64,000 bases of DNA from Ruminococcus sp. GTDB taxonomy: Bacteria; Bacillota; Clostridia; Oscillospirales; Acutalibacteraceae. The stretch's first letter is position 1, and each line of letters starts with the position of its first letter. Of this stretch, positions 18,454 through 27,007 are shown piece after piece. Under the pieces are notes generated by a model, which saw nothing but the letters and a program-made list of their open reading frames with translations, did not search any database and was not told where the DNA came from. The stretch spans positions 1 through 64,000 of the forward strand of contig JAFTIP010000062.1 in NCBI GenBank assembly GCA_017456845.1, given 5' to 3'. Both the position numbers and the translations under genes were made by a program.

Positions 18454-19571
18454 TGACTGATACTAAAAAATCAAAGCATCATCGTGAGCCTTTGTTTCAC
18501 ATCGTCAAACGTGACGACCTTCCTTGGTGGAAGGCGTGGCTTATCCGTATTTCTGCCATTGTAATTGCAATCCTTCTTGTGGGCGTTATTTCAATGCTTC
18601 TTACAAAGGTAAGCTTTGCAGAAGTTTATGAAATTATGATAAAAGGTGTTTTCGGCAGACTTTTCGAGGGCGGTTCAACCACAATGCTGTGGAAATTTTT
18701 GCAGGAAACCGCAATTCTTTTGTGCCTTTCTCTTGCAGTTACCCCCGCGTTTAAAATGCGTTTCTGGAACTGCGGTGCCGAAGGACAGGCTCTTATGGGC
18801 GGTTTAGCCTCTATGATTTGTATGATAGAGCTTGGCGACAAGCTTCCTTACCCTGTGCTTTTAGGTGTAATTTTCATCACAAGTATGTTGGCCGGTGCTT
18901 TATGGGGTGTTATTCCTGCGGTGTTCAAAGCTCAGTATAACACAAATGAAACCCTCTTTACTCTTATGATGAACTATGTTGCCACCCAGATTATCAAGTA
19001 TTATGTTTATATTGAAGGCGGCGGCTCAAACACAATTCAGCCTGTTGCTACCGGTAATCTTCCTATAATAGGCGGCAACCGTTATCTTCTTAACGTACTT
19101 ATTGTTGCTGTGCTTACAGTTGGCGTATTTATTTACCAAAAATACAGCAAGCAGGGCTACGAGATTTCTGTAGTAGGCGAAAGCCAGAACACAGCAAAAT
19201 ACGTTGGTATCAACGTTAAAAAGGTTATTATCCGCACTATGGTTATTTCAGGTGCAATCTGCGGTATTGCAGGTATGCTTTTAGTTGCAGGTACCGACCA
19301 TTCCATAAACACCAACACCGTCGGCGGTCAGGGCTTTACTGCAATTATGGTAAGCTGGCTTGGTCAGTTTAATCCCTTTATTATGGTGCTTATGTCTGCT
19401 CTTATTGTATTTCTGAGAATGGGCTCAGGCAAAGTTGCCGATACTTGTGCACTTAATGCTTCATTTGCCGATATTGCTGTTGGTATAGTTATTCTTTTTG
19501 TAGTAGGCTGTGAGTTCTTTATCAGATATTCAGTTAAGTTCAAACACAGCAAAAAGGAGGTTAAGGCATGA
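18453..19571 (+). CDS. ABC transporter permease (nucleoside importer, NupP-like)
   Basis: This inner-membrane permease of the BPD_transp_2 type has 372 residues and about nine hydrophobic segments, with FWNCGAEGQALMGGLAS near residue 105 and the conserved GESQNTAKYVGINVKK cytoplasmic loop near 240 that contacts the ATPase. Its ATG shares one base with the ATPase stop, and its end overlaps the next permease by four bases. Together with the BMP lipoprotein this defines one importer. A hydrophilic N-terminal stretch of about 25 residues precedes the first membrane segment. Confidence 0.88.
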   Translation: MTDTKKSKHHREPLFHIVKRDDLPWWKAWLIRISAIVIAILLVGVISMLLTKVSFAEVYEIMIKGVFGRLFEGGSTTMLWKFLQETAILLCLSLAVTPAFKMRFWNCGAEGQALMGGLASMICMIELGDKLPYPVLLGVIFITSMLAGALWGVIPAVFKAQYNTNETLFTLMMNYVATQIIKYYVYIEGGGSNTIQPVATGNLPIIGGNRYLLNVLIVAVLTVGVFIYQKYSKQGYEISVVGESQNTAKYVGINVKKVIIRTMVISGAICGIAGMLLVAGTDHSINTNTVGGQGFTAIMVSWLGQFNPFIMVLMSALIVFLRMGSGKVADTCALNASFADIAVGIVILFVVGCEFFIRYSVKFKHSKKEVKA

Positions 19572-20557
19572 TTGTTACGTTTATTTGCCGTGCCATTTTG
19601 CTTGGTGTTCCTCTGCTTTTTGGCTCAGTCGGCGAGATTATCACCGAAAAATCCGGCCATCTTAACCTTGGTATTCCCGGTGTAATGTACGTTGGCGGTA
19701 TCAGCGGCGTTATAGGCTCTTTCCTTTACGAAAACGCCTGCGGAAATGATATTGCCAATATGAATCCTTTCCTTTCTGTTTGTATTCCCTTACTTTGCTC
19801 TATAATCGGCTCTGTGCTTATGGGCCTTATTTACAGCTTTTTTACCGTAACTTTAAGAGCTAACCAGAACGTTACGGGTCTTGCTCTTACCACCTTTGGT
19901 ATAGGTCTTGGCAACTTCTTCGGCGGTTCTCTTATTAAGCTTGTAGATAGCGATATGCCCTCTATAGCACTTACCAAAACCTCCGGTTTCTTCACAACAA
20001 AATTACCTTTTGCCTACAGCTTAGGCGGTGTGGGCGAGGTTTTATTCTCTCACGATTTTCTCACGTACGTTGCGATTATCATTGCGGTTCTTGCCACCTT
20101 GGTTTTAAAGCGTACAAGAGTTGGACTTAACCTTCGTGCAGTCGGCGAAAATCCTGCCACAGCCGATGCTGCAGGCATCAACGTAACCCGATACAAATAT
20201 GTTGCTACTATGATTGGCTCTGCCGTTGCAGGTCTCGGTGGACTTCAGTACGTTTTTGCATATGCAAACGGCGTATGGTCAAACAACGCCTTCGGCGACC
20301 GTGGCTGGATGGCTATTGCTCTTGTTATTTTTGCACTTTGGAACCCTTCTCTTGCTATTGCAGGTTCGTTCCTTTTCGGTGCACTTTGCAATGCAAACAA
20401 CTACATTCAGGGCCTTGGCACAGAAACTCAGGAGCTCTTCAAGCTTTTGCCTTACGTGGTTACAATCATTGTTCTTGTATTTACAAGCATGCGTAAAAAG
20501 CGTGAGCATCAGCCCCCCGAAAGCTTAGGACTTTCTTATTTCCGCGAAGAACGCTGA
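19568..20557 (+). CDS. ABC transporter permease (nucleoside importer, NupQ-like)
   Basis: It is the second permease, 329 residues, nearly all hydrophobic. The N-terminal GSVGEIITEKSGHLNLGIPG motif is the signature of the YufQ/NupQ group, and GENPATADAAGINVTRYKY near residue 197 is the counterpart of the ATPase-contact loop in the partner permease. Translation is coupled to the preceding gene by an ATGA overlap. The stop at 20555-20557 is directly followed by family A repeats. Confidence 0.88.
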   Translation: MIVTFICRAILLGVPLLFGSVGEIITEKSGHLNLGIPGVMYVGGISGVIGSFLYENACGNDIANMNPFLSVCIPLLCSIIGSVLMGLIYSFFTVTLRANQNVTGLALTTFGIGLGNFFGGSLIKLVDSDMPSIALTKTSGFFTTKLPFAYSLGGVGEVLFSHDFLTYVAIIIAVLATLVLKRTRVGLNLRAVGENPATADAAGINVTRYKYVATMIGSAVAGLGGLQYVFAYANGVWSNNAFGDRGWMAIALVIFALWNPSLAIAGSFLFGALCNANNYIQGLGTETQELFKLLPYVVTIIVLVFTSMRKKREHQPPESLGLSYFREER

Positions 20558-20558
20558 G

Positions 20559-20686
20559 TGGGTCAGCCACCCACAGGGCAATTCCGCCCGTTAGCCACGG
20601 TGGGCATTTCGTCCGTTAGCCACGGTGGGCATTTCGCCTTTGGAAAACTTAAATCAAGAGACAACCTGCCATTAACGGCGGGTTGT
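20559..20686 (+). repeat. Family A repeat array (A3) with tandem 25-bp units
   Basis: It starts one base after the permease stop (GGGTCAGCCACCCACAGGGC), then has two 25-bp units CCGTTAGCCACGGTGGGCAT+TTCGT at 20588 and 20613, and ends TTAACGGCGGGTTG with a T-rich tail. Bases 20589-20638 recur identically at 20749-20798, offset 160. Confidence 0.75.
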
Positions 20687-20716
20687 TTTTGTTTTATGAA
20701 TGTTAAGTATCATATT

Positions 20717-20892
20717 TCGTAGGGGCGATTATTAATCGCCCGCAAACTCGTTAGCCACGGTGGGCATTTCGTCCGTTAGCCACGGTGGGCATTTCGCCTA
20801 CTGATAGGTTAGTTTAAGCACAAACCTCAATTAACGGCGGGTTAAACTTTGAATTTTTATATAACTTCGGGAAGCTAATATCTTCCCCTACA
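20717..20892. repeat. Family B doublet (B3) with a family A repeat (A4) between its halves
   Basis: The left B half GTAGGGGCGATTATTAATCG+CCCGC is at 20719-20743. The right half, GGGAAGCTAATATCTTCCCC+TAC, is near 20868-20890. Between them lies a complete family A copy (20749-20842) with two 25-bp units, AGGTTAGTTT...AAACCT arms and TTAACGGCGGG. Elsewhere B halves are only about 25 bases apart, so A4 looks nested. Confidence 0.65.
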
Positions 20893-20894
20893 AA

Positions 20895-20927
20895 AAACAC
20901 CACTGAGATAAATAAACTCAGTGGTGT
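20895..20927. terminator. Bidirectional hairpin terminator
   Basis: AACACCACTGAG and CTCAGTGGTGTT form a 12-bp stem around ATAAATAAA. It lies 31 bases beyond the stop of the minus-strand lipoprotein gene, whose transcript would end with the T-run complementary to CAAAAAAC. Confidence 0.75.
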
Positions 20928-20957
20928 TACTATATATATAAACTTCCAAATTTTAAA

Positions 20958-21722
20958 TTAACGTGAGTAAAGCTTTTCTATTACGTCTTCGGCGGTACTG
21001 CTTGAAAGCTTAACTCCTTTTTCTGTGTAATAGCTTGTGAGGTAAACGTCTGCATCGTCTGTTAAGTATAGTTCATATCCGCTTAACGTACCTTTCAGCG
21101 ACATTGGCATATTGTCACACTTAAACAGTGTATAAATATTGTCTGAATAATTGTTTACAGCATACAGGTAAGAGTCGTTGTCCCAGCTTTCAGGAGCTTT
21201 AATCAAATTCAGAATTTCCTCGCTTGCCGAGAGTGAAAGAATTGCCGTGTTGTAGCTGTATCCCATATGAGGAAAGCCTATTCTGTCGGCATCGTCCATT
21301 GTAAGCTGAGAGTATTTCTCGTAATTTTCCTGCTCTGTGTAGTAGGAAAAACCATATTCTTCGGGGTAATACGCAGTTGACAAATATGTTTTGGCTTCTT
21401 CATCATAAACCGATATATCGTTTACCGCTATTATGCCCTTAAGTGAATCATAATATCCTCTGTATCCAAACTCTTCGCTTAAAAGCAAGGGTACGTCTGC
21501 CTCGGTAACATTTATTCTGTTTGAGTATGAATCGTTAAAGTAGTAGGGGATACCTACAGGGAGCTTTACGAAGGTTTTGCCCTGAAGGCTTATAGTCTCT
21601 CTGTCTGAACTTAAAACAGCGTGGTTCGATTTCATTTCGTCCAGAGCGGCACAACCTGTAAGCATCATACCAAAAAGAGCAATGAGAGCGACTACACTTA
21701 AAAGTCTGATAAGTTTTTTCAT
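20958..21722 (-). CDS. Lipoprotein of unknown function, paralogue of the next gene
   Basis: The 254-residue protein has a lipoprotein signal peptide (FGMMLTGCAALDEMK; Cys near residue 24), so it should be anchored outside the membrane. The mature N-terminus, C-x-ALDEMKxNHAxLSxDRETxS, is shared with the adjacent 291-residue lipoprotein, showing tandem duplication. The rest has conserved aspartate-rich segments such as TEADVPLLLSEEFGYRG. I do not recognise a family. It is the last gene of the GntR-ABC operon, so a link to the exporter or to an envelope signal is likely but unproven. Confidence 0.75.
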   Translation of the reverse strand: MKKLIRLLSVVALIALFGMMLTGCAALDEMKSNHAVLSSDRETISLQGKTFVKLPVGIPYYFNDSYSNRINVTEADVPLLLSEEFGYRGYYDSLKGIIAVNDISVYDEEAKTYLSTAYYPEEYGFSYYTEQENYEKYSQLTMDDADRIGFPHMGYSYNTAILSLSASEEILNLIKAPESWDNDSYLYAVNNYSDNIYTLFKCDNMPMSLKGTLSGYELYLTDDADVYLTSYYTEKGVKLSSSTAEDVIEKLYSR

Positions 21723-21762
21723 AATTATTCTCCCATGTCAGAAGCTTTAAACCAAAGCAAGC

Positions 21763-22638
21763 TTAGTCTATAAATATCGTTGTAGGGCCGTCGGCTGAGC
21801 CGATTATGCCGACAGAGTCGTCATATTCTTCATCGCTCCACATGATAGTGTCAGAGTAACCATAAAAGTATTCGTCTTTGATTTCCTTTGTGAATTTTTC
21901 AGAAAGCTTTACAGCTCTTTCGCCGTAGTGGTCAACAAAGTAACAGTTTCCGTTGGAATCTCTTGCAATTGAGTAGCTGTCAAGGTACTGAGCAATCAAT
22001 GCCTCACTGTCACATTTGTAAAGCCCTGATGAAAAGGTGTCATAAAATTCGAAGGAATAAGAAATATCATTAAATACTTCTTCGCTCATTTTGTCGGGGT
22101 TTTTAATATAATCGAGAAGCTCTTCGCTGAACTCTTTGCTGAAAGCCTCAACGGTGTAGTACCATCCGTCGTTATCAATAACCTCATACTCAACGCCTAT
22201 ATAATCAAGGCCGTCATTTTCAAGGGCTTTCATATATTTGTCGTAGTCCTTTTCGTTGCAGTAATAGGTTGTAACATCGGAAATGTAAGAGGTAGAGAAT
22301 CCGTCGGAATAAAGGGGTGCATAAATATCAACGGCGAAGATGTCGTTAGCTTTATCATAGTCACAGTAGTGATGGTTAGCTGACGAAAGCAACACGGGTA
22401 CGTCTGCATCGGTTACAGAAATATCATCGAAGCTTTCGCCGTAAGTTGCTCCTACGTAAAACTCTTCACCCTCAGGAAGCTTTTTGTATGTTTCGCCTCT
22501 GAAGCTGAGGGTTTCTCTGTCTTCGCTTAAAATCGCGTGGTTTGCCTTCATTTCGTCAAGGGCGTCACAGCCTGTAACTAATGCAGAAATTGCTATAAGA
22601 GAAAGGCAAACTGCAATTATTCTGATTGTTTTCTTCAT
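21763..22638 (-). CDS. Lipoprotein of unknown function with C-terminal IIGSADGPTTIF motif
   Basis: This 291-residue precursor has a lipobox (SALVTGCDALDEMK) and the same mature N-terminal block as its downstream neighbour. Its C-terminus, SVGIIGSADGPTTIFID, resembles the GIIGGADGPTAI motif that lines the substrate region of Na+-translocating decarboxylase beta subunits (OadB/GcdB), although the protein has no OadB membrane domain. The gene lies 12 bases after the ABC permease in the same operon. Its function is unknown; it is probably exported and surface anchored. Confidence 0.75.
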   Translation of the reverse strand: MKKTIRIIAVCLSLIAISALVTGCDALDEMKANHAILSEDRETLSFRGETYKKLPEGEEFYVGATYGESFDDISVTDADVPVLLSSANHHYCDYDKANDIFAVDIYAPLYSDGFSTSYISDVTTYYCNEKDYDKYMKALENDGLDYIGVEYEVIDNDGWYYTVEAFSKEFSEELLDYIKNPDKMSEEVFNDISYSFEFYDTFSSGLYKCDSEALIAQYLDSYSIARDSNGNCYFVDHYGERAVKLSEKFTKEIKDEYFYGYSDTIMWSDEEYDDSVGIIGSADGPTTIFID

Positions 22639-22650
22639 ATAGCTTCCTCC

Positions 22651-23460
22651 TTACTCGAGATTAAGCTTTTTCTTCATAATTGTATGAGCTACAAGGTAGT
22701 AAACTCCGCCCATAATTGCGTAAAATGCCGTAAGGCCTAAAAGTACAATGTGAATTGTAGCCTCAGGATTTAAGGCTATCCAGTCCAAAAGGTTCATAAA
22801 AGCCTCGGAATCTTCAAACACAGTCAGAAGGATTATACCGATTGTAACAATAAACTGTGTAAGATAGTAATAGCCGAAGTATACGCCTAAAGCTAAAAGC
22901 ACACGGCTTCTTTTTGCAAGCTGGCCGATGCACATGCAAGCGTAGAAAAGAAGAATGCCTGCTGCAATTGAAACCAGCATCAAAAGTGCAAACTCTGCAA
23001 AATATAAACCGAGGTTAGCACCCAGAGCTTCGCCTGCTTTGCCTAAAATATAACCTGCAGCCTTAAAGATTTCTGCTAAAAGCTCGCCGCTTGTGGCAAT
23101 GCAGAAGGATATGAATATAATGCCCAAAGAAGCAACGTATGCAACCATAGAGGTGAAAAGCTTTGTTAAAAGATGAGCATTTACCGATACGGGCAATGTA
23201 AACGTAAGGTAGCCCTCTTTAGAGAAAAGATTTCTGTAAAAACGGATAATGCACGAAACCATTGTATAAACAAGGCCCACAACAAGACCCACAGAAAGAA
23301 CTACTACGGCAGATACTAAGATAATGTCGTAGATTAATGTGTCAGTTTCGAAAATTGCAATAATTCTTGTGATTACGGCAAGACCAAGTAAAATTATGTA
23401 CATAGGTACCAGCATTCTTGAAAGTGCCGTAAATTCGTGTTTCAAAAGCTTATTTACCAT
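22651..23460 (-). CDS. ABC transporter permease, ABC-2-like (YtrC/YtrD type)
   Basis: The 269-residue integral membrane protein has about six hydrophobic segments and a short cytoplasmic start, MVNKLLKHEFTALSRM, typical of permeases in GntR-regulated Ytr-like exporters. It overlaps the end of the ATPase gene by seven bases, so the two should form one complex. Such systems in Firmicutes respond to cell-envelope stress or peptide antibiotics; that role is inference from the family, not visible in the sequence. Confidence 0.82.
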   Translation of the reverse strand: MVNKLLKHEFTALSRMLVPMYIILLGLAVITRIIAIFETDTLIYDIILVSAVVVLSVGLVVGLVYTMVSCIIRFYRNLFSKEGYLTFTLPVSVNAHLLTKLFTSMVAYVASLGIIFISFCIATSGELLAEIFKAAGYILGKAGEALGANLGLYFAEFALLMLVSIAAGILLFYACMCIGQLAKRSRVLLALGVYFGYYYLTQFIVTIGIILLTVFEDSEAFMNLLDWIALNPEATIHIVLLGLTAFYAIMGGVYYLVAHTIMKKKLNLE

Positions 23461-24152
23461 CTGAATACCTCCCTGAAAAGCTCGTCAACGCTCATGCCGT
23501 TTTCTTCTCTGATTTCGTCAACGGTTTTGTGAAGCTCAACAACGCCTTTGTTAATGAAGATAACTTCGTCTAAAATCTGTTCAATATCAGAAATAAGATG
23601 AGTAGATAAAAGAACCGATGCTTCGGGGTTATAGTTGTTGATAATGGTTGAAATTATGTAGTCACGGGTTGCAGGGTCAACGCCTGCGATAGGTTCGTCA
23701 AGAACGTAAAGCTCGGCGTTTCTGCTCATAACTAAGATAAGGCAAACCTTCTCTTTGTTACCTTTAGAAAGAGTCTTAAGCTTTGCAGTGGGGTCGATGT
23801 CAAGATTCTTAAGCATCTTGTAAGCAAGCTCAGGACGAAAATCGGGGTAGAAGTCAATAAACATATTAACAATCTGCTCAACTTTCATCCAAGAGTTCAA
23901 GTAACTTGAGTCAGGCAGGTAAGAAACCTTACTCTTAGTTTCTACACCGGGCTTAAAGCCTGAGATTGTGAGGCTGCCTTCGGTGGGGGTCAGAAGACCG
24001 TTTAAAATTTTAATCAATGTAGTTTTGCCTGAGCCGTTAGGGCCGAGCAAACCTATAATTTTGCCTCTGGGTATTACCAGATTAACATTGTTTAGAGCTG
24101 TAATTCTACCATAGGTTTTGGTTAGGTTTTCACATTTTAAAAGCTCATTCAT
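23454..24152 (-). CDS. ABC transporter ATPase (YtrB-like)
   Basis: The 232-residue ATP-binding subunit has Walker A GPNGSGKTTL near residue 35, a Q-loop, the signature TLSKGNKEKVCL near 129, Walker B LYVLDEPIAGVD near 150 and the H-loop LLSTHLI near 184. SKGN in place of the usual SGGQ is common in this exporter subfamily. It overlaps the regulator gene by eight bases and the permease by seven, so all three are coupled. Confidence 0.88.
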   Translation of the reverse strand: MNELLKCENLTKTYGRITALNNVNLVIPRGKIIGLLGPNGSGKTTLIKILNGLLTPTEGSLTISGFKPGVETKSKVSYLPDSSYLNSWMKVEQIVNMFIDFYPDFRPELAYKMLKNLDIDPTAKLKTLSKGNKEKVCLILVMSRNAELYVLDEPIAGVDPATRDYIISTIINNYNPEASVLLSTHLISDIEQILDEVIFINKGVVELHKTVDEIREENGMSVDELFREVFRW

Positions 24153-24510
24153 CAGGTTTCCACTCCTTCACATACCTTTTAATTTCGCTGTTGTCCATCC
24201 CAAGAGCATTCATTTGACCGAAGTAGTCATTGGTCTTACTCCTGATAAGCTCATTGACTTCATCATCTGCGGTCTGAGTATCAGCCGACACATACCAACC
24301 TGAACCGCGAACTGAGTAAATAATGCCCTTTTGGTCAAGCTGCTCGAAGGATTTCTGTACGGTGTTTGGGTTAACACCTGCAACTACAGCTACTTCACGC
24401 ACAGACATCAACCGTTCGTTAGGCTTAAACTCGCCCTGAGCAATTTTTACACAGATCTGTTCGCAGATTTGCGGGCAGATTGGTCTTGTTTTGTCAAGCA
24501 TCCAGCTCAT
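24145..24510 (-). CDS. GntR-family transcriptional regulator, YtrA subfamily
   Basis: The 121-residue protein is a compact GntR regulator: a winged helix with PNERLMSVREVAVVAGVNPNTVQ near residues 33-55, where SVRE and NPNTV are conserved, then a wing (GIIYSVRGSGWYV) and a short C-terminal helical region without a large effector domain. That size defines the YtrA subfamily, which autoregulates ABC exporter operons. AGGAGG lies upstream of the start. A palindrome in its own promoter (24530-24546) is the probable operator. Confidence 0.9.
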   Translation of the reverse strand: MSWMLDKTRPICPQICEQICVKIAQGEFKPNERLMSVREVAVVAGVNPNTVQKSFEQLDQKGIIYSVRGSGWYVSADTQTADDEVNELIRSKTNDYFGQMNALGMDNSEIKRYVKEWKPDE

Positions 24511-24529
24511 AAATATACCTCCTTAAAAT

Positions 24530-24582
24530 GTACTGTACTACTGTACTAATACGATAATACAATGGATTCTTGTATTTGTCAA
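24530..24582 (-). promoter_or_regulatory. Promoter and palindromic operator of the GntR-ABC-lipoprotein operon
   Basis: On the minus strand, TTGACA (24582-24577), a 17-base spacer and TATTAT (24559-24554) form a promoter. Directly downstream, 24530-24546 on the plus strand reads GTACTGTACTACTGTAC, a near-perfect palindrome (GTACnGTAnTACnGTAC) covering the likely start of transcription. This is where a repressor of the YtrA type would bind. Confidence 0.75.
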
Positions 24583-24634
24583 CCCTTTTTGTGCAAATTT
24601 TAAACGTTTATACTTAAATCTTAAATTTATGAAG

Positions 24635-24662
24635 TTGACAAATAATAATCAGAGAATATAAT
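24635..24662 (+). promoter_or_regulatory. Promoter of the MATE gene
   Basis: TTGACA (24635-24640), 16-base spacer, TATAAT (24657-24662), about 55 bases before the ATG. Confidence 0.7.
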
Positions 24663-24716
24663 ATACCTTTGGAATAATAATCTGTGATTTATTGTATATT
24701 GCGAAGGTGAAAAAAT

Positions 24717-26063
24717 ATGAAAAACAAAGACTTAACTGTGGGCAGTCCCTCAAAGGTGCTTATAGCATTTTGTCTGCCTATGTTTGCAAGTGTAATTTTT
24801 CAGCAACTTTATAATCTGGCAGATAGCTTTGTGGCAGGGCGTTTTCTTGGTGAAGATATGCTGGCGGCAGTTGGCAACGGCTACGAAGTAACTCTGATTT
24901 TCTTAGCTTTCGGCTTTGGTATTAATATAGGCTGCTCGGTAATTTGCTCTCAGCTTTTCGGTGCCAAAAAGCTTAACGACTTAAAGTGTGCGGTATATAC
25001 CACCTTTATTTCTACGGCTGTGCTAAGCGTTCTTTTAACTTTATTGGGCGAAATTTTTACAAAGCCGTTGCTTGAGCTTATTAACACGCCTGAAAGCATT
25101 ATGTGGCAGTCACAGCTATATCTGTATATATACATAGGCGGTTTACCTTTTGTATTCTTTTATAATGTATCAAACGGTATTTTTTCAGCATTGGGAGACA
25201 GCAAAACTCCCTTTGTGTTTCTTGCGTGTTCTTCAATTGCCAATATAGGTATGGATGTTCTGTTTGTACTTTTGTTTCCAAAGTGGGGAACAGCCACGGT
25301 TGCATGGGCTACATTTATCTGTCAAGGAATAAGCTGTGTACTTGCGGTTATATTTGTGTTCAGAAGACTAAAAACTATTGAGACTCAGGGTAGGGTAAAG
25401 GTGTTTTCTTTTGGAATGCTGAAAAGAATTTCAGTAATCGCCATACCAAGTATTTTGCAGCAAAGTTTTATTTCAGTAGGCAATATTGTAATTCAGGGCA
25501 TAATCAACAGCTTTGGCACAGCAGTAGTGGCAGGGTATTCAGCTTCGGTTAAGCTTAATAACCTTGTAATTACCTCTATGATTACAGTAGGCAACGGTAT
25601 TTCTAATTATACTGCCCAGAATTTGGGTGCCCAAAAAACTGAGCGCATTAAAAAAGGCTTTAAATCAGGGCTTATGATAGTGTGGCTGATTGCCATACCC
25701 TTTGCACTTGTTTATTTCTTCTTTGGCGATGGGCTATCGGCTTTGTTTATGAAAGCTCCTACAGAAGAAGCCTTAAGCAGTGCACGTGTGTTTTTAAGGA
25801 TAGTATCTCCATTTTACGTTATGGTAGCTATGAAGCTAACCGCCGACGGAGTTTTACGAGGGCTTTCAAAAATGGGCTTCTTTATGGCGGCAACCTTTAC
25901 GGATTTGGTGTTAAGAGTAGGACTTTCCTTTGTTCTCAGCCGATTCTTTGCAGATACAGGCATCTGGCTGAGCTGGCCTATCGGCTGGGGAGTAGCTACT
26001 ATAATGTCGGTAAGCTTTTACTTTATTTCAGTAAGAAAGAAAAATAAGATTATTAAGGAATAA
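24717..26063 (+). CDS. MATE-family multidrug/solute exporter
   Basis: This is a Na+ or H+ coupled exporter of the inner membrane. The 448 residues form about twelve hydrophobic segments in two related halves. The N-terminal SKVLIAFCLPMFASVIFQQLYNLADSF is typical (quoted segments: FCLPMFASVIFQQLYN and LADSFVAGRFLG), and the second half starts with AIPSILQQSFISVGN near residue 243. It is monocistronic, flanked by its own promoter and terminator. Substrates cannot be predicted. Confidence 0.9.
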   Translation: MKNKDLTVGSPSKVLIAFCLPMFASVIFQQLYNLADSFVAGRFLGEDMLAAVGNGYEVTLIFLAFGFGINIGCSVICSQLFGAKKLNDLKCAVYTTFISTAVLSVLLTLLGEIFTKPLLELINTPESIMWQSQLYLYIYIGGLPFVFFYNVSNGIFSALGDSKTPFVFLACSSIANIGMDVLFVLLFPKWGTATVAWATFICQGISCVLAVIFVFRRLKTIETQGRVKVFSFGMLKRISVIAIPSILQQSFISVGNIVIQGIINSFGTAVVAGYSASVKLNNLVITSMITVGNGISNYTAQNLGAQKTERIKKGFKSGLMIVWLIAIPFALVYFFFGDGLSALFMKAPTEEALSSARVFLRIVSPFYVMVAMKLTADGVLRGLSKMGFFMAATFTDLVLRVGLSFVLSRFFADTGIWLSWPIGWGVATIMSVSFYFISVRKKNKIIKE

Positions 26064-26066
26064 GAA

Positions 26067-26099
26067 AACCGCACCTTGGCTTAGTTTCAAGGTGCGGTT
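26067..26099 (+). terminator. Intrinsic terminator after the MATE gene
   Basis: AACCGCACCTTG and CAAGGTGCGGTT form a 12-bp stem around GCTTAGTTT. Only a weak T-tract follows on the plus strand. Confidence 0.75.
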
Positions 26100-26114
26100 G
26101 AGTTTATTGTGTTT

Positions 26115-26222
26115 AACCCGCCGTTAAGGAAAGCTTGCCTCTATTGAAAAACTTTCCAAAGGCGGAATTGCCTTGCGGGTGGCTAACCTGCCAAAGGCGG
26201 GAACTGCCATGCAGGTGGCTAA
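26115..26222 (-). repeat. Family A repeat (A5), oriented with the minus-strand gene
   Basis: Read on the minus strand it starts six bases after the synthetase stop with AATTAGCCACCTGCATGGC, continues with GTTAGCCACCCGCAAGGC, and ends CCTTAACGGCGGG. CCGCCTTTGGAAAG and CTTTCC...GGCGG pair as a hairpin. The inner arm (GGAAAG/CTTTCC) differs from other copies (AGGTT/AACCT) but keeps pairing. Confidence 0.72.
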
Positions 26223-26227
26223 TTCGC

Positions 26228-26905
26228 TTAGTCGATTACCTGACGTCTTAATTTATCCATTCTGTAGTCAAGTTCGGCACTTAAATCGGCACATTTCTTA
26301 AGCTCCTCAGCCATTTCGTCAGAAAAATGAACATTCTTTTTGTATCTGAGCTGATGCTCAAGGCTTGCCCAAACGTCCATGGCAATGGTTCTGAGCTGAA
26401 CTTCAACCTTCATAATCTTCTTTTCATTAGCAAGAAAGATAGGTACGTTTATAAGCAGATGCAGGGAACGGTAACCGTTTTCCTTAGGATGAGCTATGTA
26501 GTCTTTTTTGCGGATTAGGGTAATATCATCCTGACTCAGAAGTGCGTTGGCAATAATGTAAACGTCATCTGTAAAAGAGCATATAACCCTGATGCCTGCT
26601 ACGTCGTTGATGTACTGCTCAATATTTTCAGCTGTAAGACTAAGGTCGTTAAGCTCTAATTTATCTGTAATGCTTATAATGCTCTTAAGTCTTGTTTTAA
26701 TAGTACTTATGGGATTTCTGTCGTGCTGTAGTGAAAATTCCTCGTTAAGCACGTTAAGCTTGGTTTCAACCTCCATAATTGCACACTTGTAGTAAGCCAT
26801 AAGGTTGGTCATATTTTCAGAATGCTCCTTAACCCACTTAAGGGTCTGAGGATTAACGTAATCAAATACCGGCTTGTTTTTATTAGCTTTCCTGATATTT
26901 TCCAT
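26228..26905 (-). CDS. Small alarmone synthetase, RelA/SpoT-domain GTP pyrophosphokinase
   Basis: It transfers pyrophosphate from ATP to GDP or GTP to make (p)ppGpp. The 225 residues are a stand-alone synthetase domain of the RelQ/YjbM size class with no HD hydrolase or TGS domain: IKTRLKSIISITDKL near residue 75, GIRVICSF near 106, KDYIAHPKENGYRSLH near 137, and EVQLRTIAMDVWASLEHQ near 172, which hold the catalytic residues. ATG 26905 is chosen because the promoter -10 lies just upstream at 26935, excluding longer forms. Confidence 0.9.
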   Translation of the reverse strand: MENIRKANKNKPVFDYVNPQTLKWVKEHSENMTNLMAYYKCAIMEVETKLNVLNEEFSLQHDRNPISTIKTRLKSIISITDKLELNDLSLTAENIEQYINDVAGIRVICSFTDDVYIIANALLSQDDITLIRKKDYIAHPKENGYRSLHLLINVPIFLANEKKIMKVEVQLRTIAMDVWASLEHQLRYKKNVHFSDEMAEELKKCADLSAELDYRMDKLRRQVID

Positions 26906-26934
26906 TTTAATTTTACCTTTCCTTTCATTATTTA

Positions 26935-26962
26935 GCATAAGCCTTTTCTTGTGTTTTGTCAA
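26935..26962 (-). promoter_or_regulatory. Promoter of the alarmone synthetase
   Basis: On the minus strand, TTGACA (26962-26957), a 16-base spacer and TATGCT (26940-26935). It fixes the start codon at 26905. Confidence 0.65.
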
Positions 26963-27007
26963 TGAATGCATTGTAAATACTGTGTGATATACAAGTGAAA
27001 TTAGATG

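Noticed and set aside
20588..20640. CRISPR-like array from repeated 25-bp GTTAGCCACGGTGGGCATTTCG units
   Set aside because: Units are directly adjacent with no spacers, only two per site, and belong to the dispersed family A; no cas genes are present.
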